Assembly: GCA_902806595.1 (NCBI GenBank)
Contig: CADCXC010000043.1
Span: forward strand, 434,001-498,000
DNA: 64,000 nt
Source of the DNA: Pyrenopolyporus hunteri
Lineage: Eukaryota; Ascomycota; Sordariomycetes; Xylariales; Hypoxylaceae
Direction of reading: 5' to 3'
Shown here in pieces: positions 1 through 11,916 of this stretch. Numbering within the stretch: the first letter of the stretch is position 1; every line of letters begins with the position of its first letter. The position numbers and the translations under genes were made by a program. Under the pieces are notes generated by a model. That model searched no databases. It was not told where the DNA came from and saw only the letters and a list, made by a program, of their open reading frames with translations.

Positions 1-2
1 CA

Positions 3-896
3 CACGCGGAAAACGTGGCCTACACAAGCTCTTTTCTCGGATTACACCAGGACTTGCTGTACATGCAAGAGACGCCCCGTATCCAACTTCTTCACTGCCT
101 CGAGAACACATGTGACGGCGGCGAGTCCATGTTTAGCGACGGCCTAAGGGCTGCTAGCTTAATGTTACATGGACCGAGGCATTTATATACAGTCCTTAAA
201 GACAGACACGTCCTGTACCATTACAAAAGAAATGGGCATATTTACCAGAATTCGCGGCCCGTTCTTGCTTATCACCGAAACGCGGTCTTCTGGTCCCCGC
301 CGTTCCAGTCTAGTATACAAGGTATTGATAAGAATGAGAGTAGCAGCAGATACTACCGCAAATGGGTTGCGGCCGCGACCCAATTTCGGCGGTTCATCGA
401 AGACGAGCCATGGATGTATCAGTATAAAATTCAGCGCCGCGAGTGCGTGCTCTTTGATAATTGGCGCGTCTTGCACGGGCGCCGAAAGTTCGATACCACC
501 ACAGGGAGCAGGTGGCTGAAGGGGGCGTATATCGCGGATGACGTCTTTAAGAGCAAGCTAGCAACCCTCAGCCCACAGCTCATGAAGTTGGGAGGCACAA
601 ACATTCCCTTATGGGAGCAGGCTGGGAAATTTAAATCGAAATACAAACCCTGGGGTCACATGAGCCGCAAGGCGACGAAGGCCGGGGCCAAGACGCTAAG
701 ATTCAATAAAAATGTAAAGTTAGAGACTCACGAGGGGGATGGGGCCCCTGAAAACGGAGCCCCTGAGAACGAGGCCCTCGAGAACAAAGCTCCCGAGAAT
801 GAAGCCCCCGAGAGTGAATCCCCCGAGAGTGAATCCCCCGAGAGCGAAGCCCCTGGGAATGAAGCTCCCAAAGGCAACGAGGAAACACGAATATAG
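3..896 (+). CDS. TauD/TfdA-type dioxygenase, gamma-butyrobetaine/trimethyllysine dioxygenase-like (5' end outside window)
   Basis: This is the C-terminal part of a Fe(II)/2-oxoglutarate dioxygenase. The frame is open to the window edge with no credible ATG, so the gene begins upstream. What is seen: the proximal metal motif HQD (about codon 19) followed by IQLLHC, the distal metal His in RVLHGRRKF, and the 2-oxoglutarate-side Arg in RWLKGAYI. This layout matches the carnitine-pathway enzymes gamma-butyrobetaine dioxygenase and trimethyllysine dioxygenase. Known family role: hydroxylation of carnitine precursors. Which substrate this one uses is not decidable here. Odd feature: after the catalytic domain comes a roughly 50-residue acidic tail of imperfect five-residue repeats (PENEA/PESES type, nucleotides about 738-870) that the core family lacks. 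The stop is TAG at 894-896. Confidence 0.8.
   Translation, partial: HAENVAYTSSFLGLHQDLLYMQETPRIQLLHCLENTCDGGESMFSDGLRAASLMLHGPRHLYTVLKDRHVLYHYKRNGHIYQNSRPVLAYHRNAVFWSPPFQSSIQGIDKNESSSRYYRKWVAAATQFRRFIEDEPWMYQYKIQRRECVLFDNWRVLHGRRKFDTTTGSRWLKGAYIADDVFKSKLATLSPQLMKLGGTNIPLWEQAGKFKSKYKPWGHMSRKATKAGAKTLRFNKNVKLETHEGDGAPENGAPENEALENKAPENEAPESESPESESPESEAPGNEAPKGNEETRI
738..870 (+). repeat. Coding 15-bp minisatellite in the dioxygenase tail
   Basis: About nine imperfect 15-bp units of the type CCCGAGAGTGAATCC encode Pro-Glu-(Asn/Ser)-Glu-(Ala/Ser). Two neighbouring units near 808-840 are nearly identical, which suggests recent unit duplication in frame. Confidence 0.75.
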
Positions 897-1269
897 AATA
901 AGAGGTGCGGATTACGATCGAACCACGTACTCAGGAGGGGGCGGTCGCTACCCAACATCCGAACATCACAGCATAATATATCACGCCACTCTTATCCTTT
1001 TTCAGATTGCATGCCCGTCTGTATTATGCGTTGATGATGCTCTTAGGGAAACGTGTACGTACGAGTACTTCAGGCATCACGACTGTGAAGTGCGAATACA
1101 AGAGACAACTAATATTTGCTCCCGCTCCCCATACTAGTGACACACACCGGGACAAATCGTTGAAACATGCTCAATCTTCTAATCGATCACCACCGCGCTT
1201 CTAATATGATTGACATTCGTGTATCCATGTTCCCGCTGGGTGAAGTAACCAAGAAGACAAATCAATCAA
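897..1269. other. Intergenic, no gene seen
   Basis: This stretch lies downstream of the dioxygenase. It holds only short unsupported frames. A small ATCA run at about 1260-1275 lies at its right end. Confidence 0.5.
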
Positions 1270-1776
1270 TCAATCTCCCCCGCACGCTTCGTCGACCCAG
1301 TCGTTCACTCTCTCGCTAATGAATTGTGCCCGTCCTTCTAAGAACCCCGCGACCGCAAGCGGTGTATCCACCGGATACCCCACCGTCACGATCCAGAGGT
1401 GTTGCGCCACGAACTCCCGGCACAGACGGGCTTTCTCGCCCTCGCTCTTCCCCCTGAGAGACGTCCCCATGATCTGCCCCAGTGCGGCCTACGCATCGTC
1501 TAGCGCCTCCTGGCCTCGCCGTAGCTCCTCTTCGTGATCCTGTGCGGCTTCGTTTCCCGGTAATAGCGACTCGGTTTCATCATCAGAATCATCATCGAAT
1601 AGATAGTATAGCAGCTCCTGGTCCGCGCTTTCCTGAGACTCTGGGCTCGACTCGGCTTCGGGCGATGGCGGATCTATTTGGATGGTGAGGCCTGCTGCCG
1701 TGATAGCGCAAGGTGGCTCTTCCCGTTCATATTCCAATAGCTGCTCGTTTAGAATTGTATTCGTCGGGTCCCACAT
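1270..1776 (-). pseudogene. Small acidic protein gene interrupted by an in-frame TAG
   Basis: Two minus-strand frames, 1776-1489 (95 codons) and 1470-1270 (66 codons), lie in exactly the same reading frame and are separated only by TAG at 1489-1491 (reverse strand) plus six sense codons. Read through, they would give about 167 residues: an acidic, Ser/Glu-rich first half (DDDSDDETE near codons 60-70) and a second half with a more structured look (FVAQHLWIVTVGYP). No family is recognised. The gap is too short (about 20 nt) for an intron, so either a nonsense mutation has inactivated the gene or the second part is translated separately from the ATG at 1470. I favour a recently broken gene. Confidence 0.45.
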
Positions 1777-3007
1777 CGTGAGTGTTAGGGAGTGACTAAT
1801 TCTACGATAGAATAGACTAAATATGGTAGGTATTTGATGGCAAAGTTACTTTAAAGCTGTTATTCTGGTTGTAGGCGGTAGTAGGATGATTTTGAAGTCG
1901 AATTTGACGATTTACTACTAGGTAAGTATTACTAAAATCCTGATGGTAGTAAAGGTCGATAAGGAGGGAAATAGCACTCCGGCTGCCTCCAACTGTAAGA
2001 TGTGATGTTCGCGTAGGAAGTTTCTATCTTCGCTGTAGCTCCCCCACGCAGTCTCTTACAATTTTAGTTTACCATGCACTCTATACCACGAATTATTCGA
2101 ACGAAAAAGGGTGTCACATGTCACGATATCAACCGCTGAATGGGAAACGACGATGGCTTCATGAGGTGCTAAACACTCCCCAAGTGCCATACTGCTCTAC
2201 GTAGCTTGACGAAATCTGGCGGGTGAAAATATTTTATTGGAGAACTTTAGATAAATTTGGAATCTCGAATCTGTAGGAGGTAATCGGCACCCACCCATTA
2301 ATAAATTCAAATTTTAGCGGAAGTATAAGGGCCTTTAAATCACATTGCCTTTGATCTGATGGCGCCGATATATAGATGCAAAATTAAGATATTGGAAAGG
2401 AAGACCGGGTTGACTTATGTCGTTCGTTCTTCGTTCAGGGATGCTAAAAAAAGGAGTTGGAAAAGGGGCTCAAAAGAGGGTCTCATCTCTATCAACTATC
2501 ACAACCTCTAACCACGCCCGGCACCTACCTAGTAATATATACTCCTCTAAAACTCTTAGTATATGAATTAGACTGCTATCTAGTAATTTTAACGACTTTC
2601 CAGGCTCATGCGAAGGAAAGAATTCATAGAGCCGCTTAATCAACTCTATATTCTCGGGGTTTAAGCATATTATAATTGTGATGCCCTATAACAACCCATA
2701 TATGCCTATATCAAACTAATATCATATTTAAGCGATCATCTCAAACTAAGGGTTGTATAAAAGCATAAAAGTACGTTCTGAGAAATAACACAATTCTCGA
2801 AACAACGTTCTCAGCGATAAATGAAATGTTAGCAATGTCCATCATCCAATCGAACACGAGGCTCTCTAAACGCCTAAATCAACAATATTCTCGATCCTTC
2901 CGTAACTCCCTGCAAAAACTTCCAGATTTGCACCCTCACAGCCCGTACAAGCCCTCATTATCATTCTCCCACCATGCGCCGGTCCTTCTAATACCCCACA
3001 TGAGCCG
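1777..3007. other. AT-rich intergenic region
   Basis: No supported gene. Short open frames at 2457-2639 and 2826-3011 lack family motifs and coding-like composition. The stretch 2640-2830 is especially AT-rich. Confidence 0.5.
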
Positions 3008-3235
3008 TTAGTTAATCTCATCATACTCCTCCTCGAGCTCCTCTATCTCCTCCTCCGCGTGGTCTATGTCCCCCTGGAGCAACGATATCCGCACCGTCAG
3101 CTCCGCCTTCGCTCTCTTGTCTTTCGTCCCGTCCCGCTCCTCTCTGAGCTCCTCCTGCTGAGCTTTCCAGTTGTGGATTTCTCTCCGGAGCTCCCGCAGC
3201 ATCCTTTCGATGTCCCGCTTGCGGCGGCTTACCAT
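3008..3235 (-). CDS. Small coiled-coil protein, function unknown
   Basis: A 75-residue protein of very high charge. Heptad-like spacing of Leu/Ile (IERMLRELRREI near the start, EEIEELEEEYDEI at the end) predicts one or two long alpha helices forming a coiled coil. There is no signal peptide or membrane segment. The ATG at 3235 is chosen because it is the first Met; eleven sense codons precede it before an upstream TAA, so a slightly longer product or an upstream exon cannot be excluded. The reading frame is GC-rich compared with the AT-rich flanks, which supports real coding. No family was recognised. Confidence 0.55.
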   Translation of the reverse strand: MVSRRKRDIERMLRELRREIHNWKAQQEELREERDGTKDKRAKAELTVRISLLQGDIDHAEEEIEELEEEYDEIN

Positions 3236-4400
3236 CTTGGCGACGGGGCTGTGGTTCTTGTGGATGTTGCGTTAGGGATATGGTGGTTTTTGAATTCGAA
3301 AGCCCTTTGCGGGATCAAATACCGCCTTATTCAGTAAGAGAAGACTGGATGGCTGTAGAAGTTCCTCTTAGGTGCGCCTTGTGGATGATGATCCAGATGC
3401 TTTTTGAGACCTTCTTCGACTCGGGTGGATGGACTAGAACTTGTGCTAGCGTATTCCTTAAGAAACAGCAGGTAGATAAGAGAACGAGTAAGGCCGGATG
3501 AAGCTTGTTATATAATGAATCGTACGTCTTAAGTTTGGTATCTAATAGTATCCATGATGTGGTGTCCTTGTCAAGGCCTACTTCCCGATGCCACATTACG
3601 TGCCTCCGTTCTTCGAAGCGAGGCGAGTAAGATGAGAGCGTGGAGGAAATGGAAATGAACCAACTAACTATTGATTCATTTCAAAGTAGCTTAAGGACGT
3701 GTTACCGTGACTGATCTATAAGTTGCTATGTAACACATTGTCCTCTGGGGCGGTTCCCTGGAATACCAGATTGGAAAGGCGAGACGAGCCAGCCCGAAGG
3801 TCTTGTAATACCTCTGATAACTACGCAATAATCGTCTAGTGCTACGTTTAATCCCTCGCCTTGGGATATAACACCATATGGTCAGAAATGCTTAATAGAA
3901 GTTGGTATATAGGGTCGGGAGTACCTGTGAGCACTTGCTAAAATCTTATATTCCATCGCCCGTAGCCATAAGCCCCCCACCCAATAATATCTATAGGATC
4001 ACACATAAGATAGGACTATGTCCTTATCCAATTACAATTTGCATCCTTTTTATGCGGGCTCATATGAATTCGCGATTCTTCTTTTCCGCCGTTATTGTCG
4101 TTGGGGTTAGGGTTAGGGTTAGAGTTATCGTCGACTCGTTTTCTCCCAATCAAGCCGCATAACGCAAGACGTCTGGAGCAATTAAATACCCAGTTCGATA
4201 TTAAGACTATTAAAATATGTATCATTTGAGGACGGTGGGTTTCAGTAGGAACGAATATGTCGCATTAATGAAAAGAGACTAAATTGCGTTTCTAGGAGGA
4301 CGTAGCGAAGCGATCTATCAAACTATCCTAGCCTCGACAACAACACTATCAAGATACCTTGCTGTCGCACCTCAAAACTAGATTGCGTAACTTTCATAGC
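3236..4400. other. Intergenic region with telomere-type repeat
   Basis: No supported gene. Frames at 3280-3596 and 3902-4225 overlap each other on opposite strands and show no motif. The region contains the TTAGGG tract listed separately. Confidence 0.5.
4103..4124 (+). repeat. Interstitial telomere-type tract (TTAGGG)n
   Basis: Three consecutive GGGTTA units preceded by GG and followed by the degenerate GAG, matching the TTAGGG telomere repeat of filamentous ascomycetes. It lies between genes, far from a visible chromosome end. Confidence 0.75.
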
Positions 4401-4751
4401 CTATTTCGAACCGACGGTGATCTCAAGGATGTCTAGGCACTCGTCGAAGAGTCTCACTATCTCTTCGGTCACCACCACAAGCTTGGTGAAATCTTCCTCG
4501 ACCTCCTCCCAACCATCCGGGAAATCCACCCCATCATGTGCCTTTTCCGCAAATTCGGACTGTTCAATCTCGCCAATGAGACGTTTGCATTCGGCAATGG
4601 TGGGCAAGACCTGCTTCATCAACGAGTTGACTTTAGCTGCCTTCGCCCCGTCCGAATCGTGCTCTAATGCTTCCTCGATTCTTTCCACGATGCTTTCGAA
4701 GCGCTGGTTGTGGTCCATTACCACCTTGAAATCCTGAGCGGAAGCAGGCAT
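4401..4751 (-). CDS. Helical acidic protein of 116 aa, function unknown
   Basis: A single uninterrupted frame starting at ATG 4751 (upstream context AGCAAAG). The product is 116 residues, acidic, and almost entirely predicted helix: IVERIEEALEH around residues 20-30, LMKQVLPTIAECKRLIGEI around 44-62, and VVVTEEIVRLFDECLDIL near the C-terminus. No signal peptide, membrane segment or catalytic motif is visible. Helical-bundle architecture of this size fits a scaffold or adaptor, but that is a guess. The composition is clearly coding and differs from the flanking AT-rich DNA. Confidence 0.6.
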   Translation of the reverse strand: MPASAQDFKVVMDHNQRFESIVERIEEALEHDSDGAKAAKVNSLMKQVLPTIAECKRLIGEIEQSEFAEKAHDGVDFPDGWEEVEEDFTKLVVVTEEIVRLFDECLDILEITVGSK

Positions 4752-6516
4752 CTTTGCTCTTGGGTACGAGGTTATAGGCTGTTTATGGCGAAGTGTTGTT
4801 TGACTATAGGGTCTAATAGGATACTGCTGTTGGTAGCGGGGGGTACTTGATGAGAATTATTATCGTCGATTCTGTGCCGTATGTCCGTAATTTCGAGACC
4901 CCTAAGCTGAAACCTTTGCGCGGAAAAGGGGTTTTTATATATGTGCTGATTTCCTGCCGACTTGTCCATGTAGACCGAGTACCTGACTACATAGTGAGTA
5001 GGCCATCCCATGAGTCCCTAATCACGATGCACGTCTTCGGATTCGTATCAGAGCTCAGACGGTAGGAGCTGGGAATCCTTGTCGTGGAATCGTGTTCAGA
5101 CTAAATGTGGTGTTTATGAAATCAAATTTTATACTGCGTAATGATGCCGTGTAGTCCGATGTCCATGGAGGATGAAACATCGTTTTAATGTGTACAGCAG
5201 TCGAATGAAGTATAAATTGGCTTATCACGGCTCTCGTTTCCTAGAGTCGTTTCCTGGGGGGTTCCGTCTGCTGAATACCACAAAGTAAGGGCTCTGGAAA
5301 ATCTAGACATCTTGACAGGCCGTCTATATGATGAATGGAAAGGGTTGATATGGTATCCCCTGAACACGTAGGATATGGGTTGTAAATTGACTTATTTGTT
5401 ACTCAGAGAGTGTGCTTCTTGGTCTAGTAACTACCGTGGGAAGCGTGCGCGATATAGGTAATAGGCGGTTCAAACCCCTAAGTTTGCCCTCGGATCTCCT
5501 CAACTCCACGGTAGACATACAATATTGCCCCAAACGGTCTAGGCATTGGGTGATCTAGTTACCACCGGAGGCACCCTAAAGCGATATTTTTAGGGGTATT
5601 TTGTTAACATGTACCTACCTAGGTAGGGCCCTAGGGAATGTTATTTTCAAAGGCGATTTGGTTAGGGGTGTCGAGGATAGAGGGATATTGGGATTGGGTA
5701 CCTACCTAGGTACCTGGGTATGTAGGTACCACCCTATCGCCAAAAGGAAAGTACCCTGCACAGCCACATCTCAGCCAACCCCAACCCCTCCAAGCAAAGC
5801 AGGCGAGGTAGCTGCCACAGCCAGGTACATACGTGCAGCTACCCAGGTACCTAGTGTACGTATGGTACCTACCCCACCATCGATCCCCGTTTGTTCCTCC
5901 ATCCGCCGATTCGACGTTCAAGATTCAAACGTTCAACTTTCACACATCTTCTAATCACCAGATATTTTCTCTAGTTTCTCCCGTAACATTCTTCTCGTAT
6001 CTTCTTCCGGGGTTCACCAGTTAAATGTCTTTCTAGCAGCATGCTTGTGACCCTGGAGAGTCCTTGGTGATTGTATTTCCTTTCCGGTTTATTTTTGCGA
6101 CGTTCCTTAGCACCCCCGCCGATCCCAGGCAACGAGGTGCTTTAGGAGGTGGTCTTCCTTTCGACGCGTTGTTGATCCGTGACTCTGGATATGTGTTAGC
6201 CTGTGGAGGTACAGGAACATACCGATCTATTACATTCCGACTTCGCACGTCGGTACCCCTCCGTCTTATCAAACATCAAGTCTACTCCTACGTACACACC
6301 GAGATAAACATCCCAACCGCGGCAGAGTCAGGCCGTTAGGTCCACAAGGTGAGCAGATTCAGGGGCAGTCGTCTTCATGAGCGCCCATTACTCGGCTGCC
6401 TGGTGACCTATATAATACTCACACGAACAAACGCCTTAGGGTTGCAGGCTCGATCTTCCACATATCTCTACGTTACTCTCGGACGATCCTCCTCCCACCC
6501 GAGCCCGCGTGTCAAT
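4752..6516. other. Long intergenic region upstream of CAND1
   Basis: No supported gene. It contains two dense copies of the CCTACCTAGGTA palindrome (5613-5628 and 5699-5730) and a pyrimidine-rich leader (about 5935-6010 and 6470-6505). Confidence 0.5.
6409..6417 (+). promoter_or_regulatory. TATA-like element upstream of CAND1
   Basis: TATATAATA lies 100 bp upstream of the CAND1 ATG, in a plausible position for a fungal core promoter. Confidence 0.35.
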
Positions 6517-9500
6517 ATGGCGTCGTCCGCAGTCAACAATCCGAACCCCCAAGCTATCAATGGGCTTTTGGCCAAATTGGCTGACCCAGACCCGGACTTC
6601 CGTTTTATGTCCTTGAACGATCTGCATCAGATCCTTACTCGACACAAGGTCGATTTTCTGGCGCACGACTATAATACCGCTTCACGAATAGTGGACAACG
6701 TGATCAGAACTCTCGACGACCAAAATGGCGAAGTGCAGAATCTGGCGGTTAAATGGTAGGCACATGAATCGCGCTCAGGCGCTTTGAAGGTCGCTATTAA
6801 CGTGCATATAGTATCGGCCCGCTAGTCACTAAAATTCCACTCACTGTTCTCACTCCCGCGCTAGAGAAGCTCAGCTCAGTCGAGATAAAACATTCGGTTG
6901 ACAATTCTATACCATCTCTTGCTCTACGGAGCGCTATTTCATCGCTCCAGAAGCCCGTGCGAGGAGTCCCTCCCTCCCGAGAGGTTATCGAGACTTACAA
7001 CATTGTCAGTCGTGTCCTCATTCCGCGTATTCTCGGTTCGTCGTCTTCCGGTACCTCCAAGGCTGCAGGAGAGGGTACTGGGATATTGGATAAGGCCCAA
7101 GATCCCACGGCCGAATCCGTCGACGTACTAATCGAGGTCGTCCGATGCTTTGGCCCTTTACTGCAACCGCTGGAAGTTGAGAGGTTGCAACATGTCGTGG
7201 TACAGGTTTTGGAAAGGAAGTCTACGCCGTCGCCCGTCAAGAAGAGGGCGGTGGTCGCACTAGCCATTCTCGCGCCTTACCTCACGTCGGAACTCCTTGA
7301 CGGGTTTGTTACCAAGGTCCGGAACGACTTGAAGCAACCTAATCTCAGCCCGGTCATGCGCCGTCTATACATCTCGATCATGGGATCCCTCGCCCGCTCT
7401 ATCCCGTACAAGTTCGGCGAATACCTGCCTCAGCTTATCGAATTTGTCCTTTCGCCTCTAAGCCAGGAAGAGTTGCAGAGCCAGCTCGATGCTCTTAGCG
7501 AAGGCAACGATCAACTGCATCCCGAGTTCAACGAGGTTCGGGAAGCTGCTCTGGTTGCTCTCGAGTCTTTCTTAGCCTCGTGCGGTCTACAAATGCGAGA
7601 TTACACGGATGAGGTTATTGCAGCGTGCCTTCGATATTTAAAGTTCGACCCGAACTACGCTGTCGATGAAGATGAGGATATGGACGAGGACGAGGATGCG
7701 GGAGATGATGAGGACGAAGATGACGCGGACGACGAATTTGAAGATGATACCGGATTCGACGACGACGACGACACAAGCTGGAAGGTTCGTAGATGTGCGG
7801 CAAAGGCACTTTACACCTTGATCTCTACTAGAAGTACCGACCTGCTTCACAAGGGCACCCTGTACCGGGAGATTGCTCCCCCGCTGGTCAAGCGGTTCGA
7901 TGAACGAGAAGAAAGTGTTCGCCTCGAGATCATCGGTACTGTAGCCCTTCTAATTCGAAAGACCGGAGAAGGCGTGATTCAGCCCATCTCAGCCGATGAT
8001 GAGTTCTTGCACTCTCTCGGAGAGAACCGAAAACGCCGAAGGCAGAGTAGCGGTGGTTTCGCATACACCAACAAGGCTCCCTATCTTGGAGCAACTGGTC
8101 TTACCTCACCTACTCGTGAAACGGTTCCGCCGACGGGACCCCGGGCCGATCTTCAAAAGCTTACTCCGCAGATCGTCAAATCAGGGACGAAACTACTCAA
8201 AGGCAAGCAGATAGCCACCAAGCAAGCGATTGTGAACCTGTTGGACGACTTGATCGCTGTGCAGAATGGCGGCTTGGCCGACTACTTCGATCAGGTAATG
8301 CAGCCGATCATCGATGTTACCAAGGGTATGACTGGCAGCGCTGGTTCTACATCAACCACGCTGTCGGGTGCCGCGTCTGCGACCGCTACTACGCTACGTG
8401 TAGCGGTTCTTCACTTCACAAGCGACATAGCAAAGACTCACTCATCAAGCCTATTCCAACGCTATCTCGAAAGCATTGTTGCTGGGGTGGTGTCTGCGGT
8501 TCGCGATAGATTTTACAAGATTTCTAGCGAGGCTATCGGGACGGCCGAAGAGCTTGTTAAAGCTATAACCCCGCCTCGGGCGAGGCTCACGACTCAGAAG
8601 TATAAGCCGGAGCTGCAGAAGCTGTATGAGATCATAGTGGATCGCGCCTCTGCAAACGACGCCGATACCGAGGTGCGCCAGAAAGCCATCCAGGCGCTAG
8701 GGACGTTGATCTCGAGAACTTCGTCTCCGGATGGGATCTCTCTAATCCCCGCCGATAAGCGCCAGGCCGCCTTGGACCTGCTGTTAGATCGCCTGCGAAA
8801 CGAAACGACGCGTCTTCATGCCGTACGCGCTATTGACAACGTAGCGGCCCATTCCTCGGGTTTGGTTAACCTCGAATCGACTTGGATACAGCAGGTCACA
8901 TTGGAGCTCTGTAGCCAGCTTAGAAAGGCAAACCGTGCTCTCCGAGCCGCTAGCATCCAAGCCTTGCAGCACCTAGTCCTCTCCCCGGCAACTAACGGCA
9001 AGATCCAGCCGGACGCGGCAAACGAGATCGTGGCGGCTATCTTACCCGTCATTGCCGCCAACGACAGTTATCTTTTGAGCCCTGCTCTACTAGTCATCGC
9101 GGAGTTACAACGTGAACACCCCCAGCTAATCTCTACTCCTACATTCATCGAACCCCTCTGCGAGTTACTTAAGAAGAACATCGCAGGTCTGGCCCTCGAG
9201 TCCTTCGTAACGCTCGTCACCAACGTTGGCGAAACGGGTATGGGCAAACCGCTGATGGAAGGCGTCCTACGGGTTGGCGTGGCCGGCGACCCTACCGTCG
9301 TCGGTAAAGTGGCGGGCGCTTTATACGTCGCTAGCGGCGGCCAGGTTGGTGTCAGCGTAGAGAGCTTCATTGACGAGCTCAACAATTCTAGCAACTCGAC
9401 GCCGCCCGATACTGCCCGCCAAAGCCTTGCCTTGGCTATCTTGGGGGAGATCGGCCTGCGGCTCGGGGCCAAGTCTCGCTTGCAGCCAAGCATCTTCTTA

Positions 9501-10763
9501 GAGCAATTCCACGACGAGCCGGACAAAGTGTCCGTCTCCGCCGCGGTCGCTTTAGGCCGCGCAGGCGCAGGGAACGTGTCGGTGTTCCTGCCGATCATCC
9601 TGGATGCGATTAAGCAGCCGGGTAGCCAACAGTACCTGCTTCTCCAATCCATCCGGGAGATCCTCCACCAGGCTATCGCGTCGTCGACGGATATTAGCTC
9701 ATATGAAAGCGAAATCTGGCGATTGTTATTCTCGGCGTCCCAGCTTGACGATAACAAGGCAATTTGCGCGGAGTGCATTGGGCGATTGGCTATTATGCAG
9801 CCCAAGACGTATATCCCAAAACTCCAGGTACGAGAATGTAATACTTATAGACTTTCTGGATAATCGCTAACCCATGTTTAAGGAGCTTCTCAAGGATCCC
9901 TCACCCGTCTTCAGAGGCGTGGCCGTACAAGCGCTTCGATACACGCTGCCGGATAGCGACGAATCATTTGATTTAATGCTCAAGAATGTGCTGTTTGACA
10001 TGCTCTTAACGGTTTTGAAGGATGAAGATATGGAGATCCGCCGTCTGGGCATGACGGCGCTGAATTCGGCAGCCCACAATAAGCCCGACCTCATTCTACC
10101 GCATCTTGGCGAACTGATACCTTATGTCATAGCAGAGTCTGTGGTTAAACCGGAGCTTATCCGTGAGGTTCAAATGGGTCCATTCAAGCATCTGGTGGAT
10201 GACGGGTTAGAAGTTCGAAAGGTGAGTGTCCATAGCCGAATATCTTCTATTTCCGAGTGATTGCTAATGAGGTTGCCCAGAGCGCATACGAGACTCTATA
10301 CGCACTAATGGAGACGGCGTTCTCCCGTGTTAGCTCTCTCGAATTCTACGATCGCATCATCGCCGGTCTTAATGACGAGAACGACATCCGGTCTCTTTGC
10401 AACCTTATGCTTAGCAAGCTGATTGTCATTGACCCGGAAGAGACGACTCGACGCCTGGACACAATAGCAGAGTGCTACAGGAAGACGTTATCGACTAAGC
10501 TGAGGGATGGTGCGGTAAAGCAGGAAGTGGAGAAGCAAGAAGAGGCTATCAAGAGCGTACTTCGCGTCACGCTCCTCCTAGCTGAGAAGACCAAGACTAC
10601 GCTACCCGGCGCAAACGTCGGGGCTGGGGGGTCGGCGACGCAAGCCCAAGTGCAGCAATCCGTGCAGAACCCGGTGTGGCAGCAGTATTGGGAGTGGGTC
10701 AACAAGGACTTCGAGCGACAACTCAAAACACTGAGAGAGGAGAATAAGGAGATGGGTGTTTGA
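6517..10763 (+). CDS. CAND1: Cullin-associated NEDD8-dissociated protein (CAND1/TIP120)
   Basis: Substrate-receptor exchange factor for cullin-RING ubiquitin ligases; it wraps around un-neddylated cullin-RBX1. Predicted exons: 6517-6755, 6812-9827, 9883-10221, 10281-10763, giving 1358 aa (animal CAND1 is about 1230). The start has a good context (CAATATGGCG). Identifying segments: DFRFMSLNDL (about residues 26-35), NGEVQNLAVKC spanning the first splice, and the helical HEAT-repeat pattern throughout. An Asp/Glu-rich insert at about residues 364-401 followed by SWKVRR is also present in animal CAND1. The C-terminal TIP120 region lies in exons 3-4 (GPFKHLVDDGLEVRK). All three introns have GT..AG ends and preserve frame. 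Ordinary single-copy housekeeping gene with no sign of decay. Confidence 0.95.
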
Positions 10764-11916
10764 GGTATCTAGGAGCCGTGGCGTCCGCAGCACCGTGGTT
10801 GTTTCGTGCGTCCGTTTCACAGAGAAGACTCGGCGACAACCCGTCCTAATGCGTCTTGGGTGGTTGGTTTCTGGCCAGTCTATCATAGGCAGGCAGGACA
10901 CTACACGATAATGAGCAAAGTAGCTAGCTATTATGATTACCTACCTAGGTACTTTATTACGAAGAGAAGATTAAAAAGCGAAAATAAAGCATGGTAGTTA
11001 CCTGATAGGTAACCTACATAACCAAGGGAGCGAACGTAGTTGATGTTCCGCGGTTTGTGTGATGGTGAGGATCGATTTACATAATTAGTGTAATTATGTA
11101 GTGCCCGGGTGCCGGTATGCATAAGCATAAGAACGTATAAGAGCGTATACGAGCGTAAAAGAGCTATGACCATACTCCCCAGACGGACCGGGATATCTGC
11201 GTTGTAATGACGTAAATAAACGGTGACATTTGGTGACATTGGGTGGAAATGGTGTCTTTTTAACCGGGGTGGAGGACCCACACAAGCTCCGGTCATGGAC
11301 GTGGTAAGTTTCCAGAGTGGGAATTTTAAAGAATGGATGACATCGAAGAAGGAATCACCAACTAACTGAATTGACAGAGCAATTGGCAAGAGGCAGGCGA
11401 GAAGCTTCTAACTTGGCGATTGCATCCCGGTTTAGGACTAAATACTTCGTATATTAGGTAGGTACTTAAGGTACCTATCAAGTGCGACTCGGCCCATTGG
11501 ATCTAGATAATTATTTCTCTTTTTCTTATTGATTCCATCTTCGGTTTTCCAAGCCTCACTTTGTCATTTTATTCCCTCTCGGTAACCGCTAGGTCTTACA
11601 TAGACGCAACAGTAGACACGAACATACGATACAGGACGTATACCTCGGTTGAGCAAGGAAAGTAACGCTACCTACCGATACGGGCGCCTTAACTTTCTAC
11701 ACATACCAAAGAGGACAAGAATATCCGACTTACATAATAATTGATTCGGACGCCTGCGATTCCCTTGCCCCGATCTGAAAATACCTAAGAGGCGTTCGAA
11801 ATCATCCCTGGTCTCCTTCTTCCCACTACCTACCTAGGTACCCAACTTAACCTCCCACTTCCTCACCTACATATTCCTTCTACCACGCGCTCGATTAGAG
11901 CAGAAGGGAAACAATA
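10764..11916. other. Intergenic region with palindromic motifs
   Basis: No supported gene. CCTACCTAGGTA-type palindromes occur at 10938-10952 and 11827-11842, the latter about 75 bp before the next start codon. Confidence 0.5.

Noticed and set aside
5415..5490. tRNA-like A box (TGGTCTAGTAAC) and B box (GGTTCAAACCC)
   Set aside because: The anticodon stem does not pair and the acceptor stem cannot be closed.
7660..7775. Acidic Asp/Glu insert in CAND1 as a novelty
   Set aside because: A comparable acidic stretch before SWKVRR is present in animal CAND1.
9068..9805. 245-aa minus-strand frame
   Set aside because: Lies opposite the CAND1 coding exon with no motif; a shadow frame.
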